A stretch of DNA of 64,000 nucleotides, taken from positions 228,391 to 292,390 of the forward strand of contig CAZQMV010000003.1 of the NCBI GenBank assembly GCA_964594635.1. The letters are read 5' to 3'. Below are positions 60,669 to 64,000 of the stretch, one piece after another (within the stretch, counting starts at the first letter, position 1; each line of letters starts with the position of its first letter). The notes under the pieces were generated by a model. The model did not search any database. It saw nothing but the letters and a program-made list of their open reading frames with translations, and was not told where the DNA came from. This DNA is from Berkiella sp964594635 (GTDB taxonomy: Bacteria > Pseudomonadota > Gammaproteobacteria > Berkiellales > Berkiellaceae). The position numbers were made by a program, and so were the translations under genes.

Positions 60669-63101
60669 TTACAAACGGTTTTGACGATTGCTGTCATTTT
60701 CAGACCCTTTAACTGCTTGTGCTCCGCCTTGCGTATACCTCGCATAAAGCTCTTTACTGGCCGTGGCATCTAATGGAGCTTTAATATGCGGCAGGTGCTT
60801 TTGCAGTTCTTCGCACTCGGTAAATAGCCTAGAAGTGAAGAGATTGCGCTTTTCTGTTTCTTTAATATTATCCATGATAGTTTGTAAGGCGCCGCGCATA
60901 ATATTATTCATCTCATCAGCCGAAAGCCCTGTTTCCTTCTGCAAATTTTGAATAACCGTTGCTAATTCGCTTATTTGCTTATTTCTTTTGTGTGAACTAA
61001 CACGCCCTCCGGTTTTCAAATGGATGCTTTGGAAGAGCCCCTTAAGCTTTCTCTCGGTGCGTTTTTCTTGGTATCGGTTAGATAAGACTAACTCAATGGA
61101 TGCTTTATCATTACCAAAATCAGTGAGGTAACCCATCATTCTGTCTTTACGTCTTATCTCAGACTTATCCGCAAAATCTTTATCTTGTTCTTCTCGCGCC
61201 TTTTGTATTTTAGCAGCACGATTACTTGTGAGTAAGTTGTCTTTTATGGGTTTAGATACTGTATTTTCTGATGTTTTATTACGTTCAGCTTCTAGTCCTC
61301 GTTGCTGTGCAGCCCTTGCTCTGTCTTGCTCAGCACGTGCGAGTTCCTGGGTTTTTGTTTCTAGTTTTAATTGATCACGCTGGTGAGATGCTTTCTCGCT
61401 TTCGCGCGCGGTGTCTTCTTTTTTTAATCGCTCGCGTTCATCTTCCAATCGTGAGTGTTCGCCAGATAAACGCCGCAATTCAGCACTCGCAGGATCTTCT
61501 TTAGCAGAACCAAAATCCACTTTTTGTAGAGCTTTAGCCTGCTTTTCAAGATCTTTTTTCTGAGCCTTTAATGCATCTTCTTGCGCTTTAACCAATTTCA
61601 ATTCTTCAGCACGTGCCTTTTCTTCTTGTTCTGTTTTATCTTTTGCTTCTTTGTGGGCACGTTGGCGCTTTTCTTCTTGAAGAAGTCTTTGTTTTTCATC
61701 TTCTATCCGTTTAAGCTCTGCTTCCTGGCGTGCTGCTCTTGCTTGCTCTTGACGTTCTTGTTCAGCGCTCAGTGCACGTTCATTATCTTCTTTTACTGTT
61801 TTTATCTGCTGTTTAGCAGCGCTTAGCCCCTCAGCGATCGTCACTTGCAACTTATCTAAATGCAGATCATCCTTTATTTTTTCAGCGATTTCGCTTTTAT
61901 TTGACGCTGGTGAAGTCAGTAACAAGAACTTCTGTTCTAACTGTGATCGTAACCCTTCTATTTCACTTATCAATGAATTGCCTTTTTCTTCAAGGCTGGC
62001 GTCACTAGGAGCATTTTTATATCTGCCCACGATATCGCGCAATTCCTTTAGATGCGACTTGATGTTTTTCTTGATTCTTTCAGCATCATTTCGAACCGTG
62101 GCGCCTAATATTTTTCTGTCATGTTCCTGATGCGCAAGATGATCAGCTTCATTTTGTAATCTCACCTGCCGCTCTTTCACTTTTTGCAATTCGGCTTTTT
62201 GTCGCTCTACCTCTTCGTCATCGCCTTGTTTCGTAGCAATTTTAATGGATTTTTTAAGCTCCTTTTGTGATTCCTTAAGTTCTACTTTCATGCTTCTCGT
62301 ATCGGAACCTTTTGTATGTAATTGGGTTAGCGCGGCAATTGCAGCAGCTTTGTCTGCTTTGCTTTGAACAGGATCAGTTGCTTTTGACGTTGATTTTACT
62401 GGTTTGTCCTTCTTTTCATTATCTTCATCCCAATCACTATCATCATCTCCAGCGATACCCTCTCTTCTTTTTCTCAAAATATTGGCAATAGAATTTGCAT
62501 TATCAGAGGGTGGAGGCACAGCCCTTTGCAGCTTGCCCGATCCAGCTTTGGGAATTGCTGAAACTGGAGGAGGTGGTGGTGGAGCCGCTGCTTTAGAAGC
62601 ATTATCAACTAGTATCGACGTTGGTGTTGATGCATCGTCTTCATCCAACGATCTACCTGCTAGCGCTGCTGTAACTCTTTTAATAAATTCTTGTTGCGCT
62701 TGATTGTCCTTCATCAGCTGAACTATTTTTTCAGCATTTAGCTTAGAAGTACTTAAACCATACTCCGCTAGAACCCGATTTATCCGTAGTGCAGCTAAAT
62801 TATCTACTTTATATTCTAAAGTTAATTTACCACTTTTAGTGAATGAACCTTTAATTTGCGCTTTTTCCAATATCGTAATAACAAAATCTTTAACGTCTGG
62901 TGATAAATCATTCGCGTTTTGTGCAGAAGGTGCCGTCATCTGGGGTTTGATTTTTTCGGATTTGTTTTCGCCGCGCAATATTTTAGCAAAAGCGCCTTTT
63001 ACATTTTTTATATTTTCTAGATCTGCGGAATTGCTGTCTGAATCGTTATCTTTATCAAGGTCATCATCATCTACGGTCTCACCCCACTCATTAATTGCCA
63101 T
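60669..63101 (-). CDS. Long coiled-coil protein with proline run and WASP/WAVE-like central-acidic motif
   Basis: 810 residues, no full-length family recognised. Acidic N-terminus (residues 9-28), a small domain (~60-150), six prolines at 174-179 after an Ala run, PPP at 196-198, then NANSIANILRKRREGIAG (201-218) followed by acidic DDDSDWDED (219-227). This helix-plus-acidic-Trp order resembles the CA part of WAVE/WASP proteins. Residues ~250-620 are a highly charged Glu/Lys/Arg/Gln coiled coil, and ~650-790 a separate helical domain. The ATG at 63101 has AAAGGTG upstream; an in-frame start at 63146 would run through a tandem repeat. An effector is plausible (inference). Confidence 0.75.
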   Translation of the reverse strand: MAINEWGETVDDDDLDKDNDSDSNSADLENIKNVKGAFAKILRGENKSEKIKPQMTAPSAQNANDLSPDVKDFVITILEKAQIKGSFTKSGKLTLEYKVDNLAALRINRVLAEYGLSTSKLNAEKIVQLMKDNQAQQEFIKRVTAALAGRSLDEDDASTPTSILVDNASKAAAPPPPPPVSAIPKAGSGKLQRAVPPPSDNANSIANILRKRREGIAGDDDSDWDEDNEKKDKPVKSTSKATDPVQSKADKAAAIAALTQLHTKGSDTRSMKVELKESQKELKKSIKIATKQGDDEEVERQKAELQKVKERQVRLQNEADHLAHQEHDRKILGATVRNDAERIKKNIKSHLKELRDIVGRYKNAPSDASLEEKGNSLISEIEGLRSQLEQKFLLLTSPASNKSEIAEKIKDDLHLDKLQVTIAEGLSAAKQQIKTVKEDNERALSAEQERQEQARAARQEAELKRIEDEKQRLLQEEKRQRAHKEAKDKTEQEEKARAEELKLVKAQEDALKAQKKDLEKQAKALQKVDFGSAKEDPASAELRRLSGEHSRLEDERERLKKEDTARESEKASHQRDQLKLETKTQELARAEQDRARAAQQRGLEAERNKTSENTVSKPIKDNLLTSNRAAKIQKAREEQDKDFADKSEIRRKDRMMGYLTDFGNDKASIELVLSNRYQEKRTERKLKGLFQSIHLKTGGRVSSHKRNKQISELATVIQNLQKETGLSADEMNNIMRGALQTIMDNIKETEKRNLFTSRLFTECEELQKHLPHIKAPLDATASKELYARYTQGGAQAVKGSENDSNRQNRL

Positions 63102-63110
63102 AACTACACC

Positions 63111-63185
63111 TTTCTTATTGTTCAGCCTACTTATCCGACCACTCAAATTTCTTATTGTTCAGCCTACTTAATCCGACCATTCAAA
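63111..63185. repeat. Tandem 37/38-base repeat before the coiled-coil gene
   Basis: TTTCTTATTGTTCAGCCTAC... at 63111-63147 is repeated at 63148-63185 with one inserted base and one substitution. It covers the 5' leader right up to the ribosome-binding site of the coiled-coil gene. Confidence 0.85.
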
Positions 63186-63306
63186 ATTTGGTTTAGTTCA
63201 GTTCTGGAATAAAGAGTGACCAGATACATAGGTGTACATACAAAAGGCAATAGCGAAATTTGTGATTTGAGATTAAGGTTGATTAGTTATTTTCAAAATT
63301 TAGGCA

Positions 63307-63344
63307 TAAAAAAACCCCTAACGGTTTCCCGTTAGGGGTTAAAA
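63307..63344 (-). terminator. rRNA operon terminator
   Basis: On the minus strand AACCCCTAACGG, loop GAAA, CCGTTAGGGGTT followed by a T run; 12-bp perfect stem just after the 5S gene. Confidence 0.92.
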
Positions 63345-63350
63345 TTAAAA

Positions 63351-63466
63351 GCCTGGCAGTGTCCTACTTTCACATGGGATCTCCCACACTATCATCGGCG
63401 CTAAGTCGTTTCACTACTGAGTTCGAAATGGTTTCAGGTGGTTCCCACTTGCTATTGCTACCAGAC
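63351..63466 (-). rRNA. rrf: 5S ribosomal RNA
   Basis: About 116 bases. Minus strand starts GTCTGGTAGCAATAGCA and ends GTAGGACACTGCCAGGC; the conserved CGAACTCAGTAGTGAAACG and GCGCCGATGATAGTGTGGG blocks are present, and the ends pair. Confidence 0.95.
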
Positions 63467-63614
63467 GTATTCGGTCTTCCTTTTTAAGGAAATTTCTTAG
63501 TTTTTATTTACAATTTGGTTCACACAATCGCGATAACCCGCTCTCTTAAAAGCGTTATCGTTTAAGAATTTTTGTTTGTTGCTTCATATCGCACCCAAAT
63601 TTCTTGGGCGTTAT

Positions 63615-64000
<386 letters not shown>

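Noticed and set aside
62404..62703. 99-codon plus-strand frame rich in Ser, Gly and Ala
   Set aside because: Antisense shadow of the proline/acidic region of the coiled-coil gene.
62949..63012. WH2-like segment (AFAKILRGENKSEK) near residue 37 of the coiled-coil protein
   Set aside because: It has the LxxIxxG-like start but lacks the following LKKV-type residues, so it cannot be called a WH2 domain.

Overview
The window looks like a chromosome segment of a gammaproteobacterium with an intracellular, Legionellales-like lifestyle (inference; Coxiellaceae/Berkiella-type bacteria would fit). The evidence is a moderately AT-rich sequence, a core gene order that matches Gammaproteobacteria exactly (birA, four tRNAs, tuf, tRNA-Trp, secE-nusG-rplKAJL-rpoBC, str, S10, spc, alpha), the ssb / MFS transporter / uvrA group, and several orphan genes of the kind that encode secreted or effector-like proteins: a membrane-anchored kinase-fold protein, a long coiled-coil protein with a proline run, and small low-complexity proteins.

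Layout. (1) 1-11.4 kb: two convergent, tightly overlapping operons of oxidative and lipid-type enzymes. They encode an amidohydrolase fused to an Mpo1/DUF962-like membrane domain, a PAP2 phosphatase, an unrecognised acyltransferase-like protein, two Rieske oxygenases, an SDR, a ferritin-like diiron protein, a GH3-type adenylating ligase, a hexapeptide-repeat acyltransferase, a 2Fe-2S ferredoxin, an AurF-like diiron oxygenase and a fatty-acid-hydroxylase-family enzyme. This looks like an undescribed biosynthetic cluster, and its left operon continues beyond the window. (2) 11.4-21.8 kb: radA, then accessory genes: hypotheticals, a PlsC-type acyltransferase, a truncated HicB, a Vat/CatB-type acetyltransferase, a methyltransferase with a signal peptide, a complete AbiE toxin-antitoxin pair with palindromic operators, and a repeat-rich stretch. 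That stretch carries a wHTH protein and three very small genes, one encoding a peptide with a double-glycine leader like class II bacteriocins. A 57-bp imperfect direct repeat carrying the 3' end of the abiE toxin gene brackets the stretch. (3) 21.8-28.6 kb: ssb, an MFS transporter, uvrA, a small Pro-rich protein coupled to a kinase-like membrane protein, and another orphan protein.

(4) 28.6-59.5 kb: one long minus-strand block of translation and transcription genes. Read in transcription order it is tRNA-Thr, Tyr, Gly, Thr, tuf, tRNA-Trp, secE, nusG, rplK, rplA, rplJ, rplL, rpoB, rpoC, rpsL, rpsG, fusA, the S10 operon, the spc operon with secY and rpmJ, and the alpha operon ending in rplQ. 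The tuf copy usual between fusA and rpsJ is absent. L5 and S11 carry extra N-terminal residues. (5) 59.6-64 kb: birA, an 810-residue coiled-coil protein with a WASP/WAVE-like central-acidic motif, and the 3' part of an rRNA operon (5S and partial 23S).

All calls were made by eye from motifs and family knowledge. No homology search was possible, so function for the cluster and the orphan proteins is inference.
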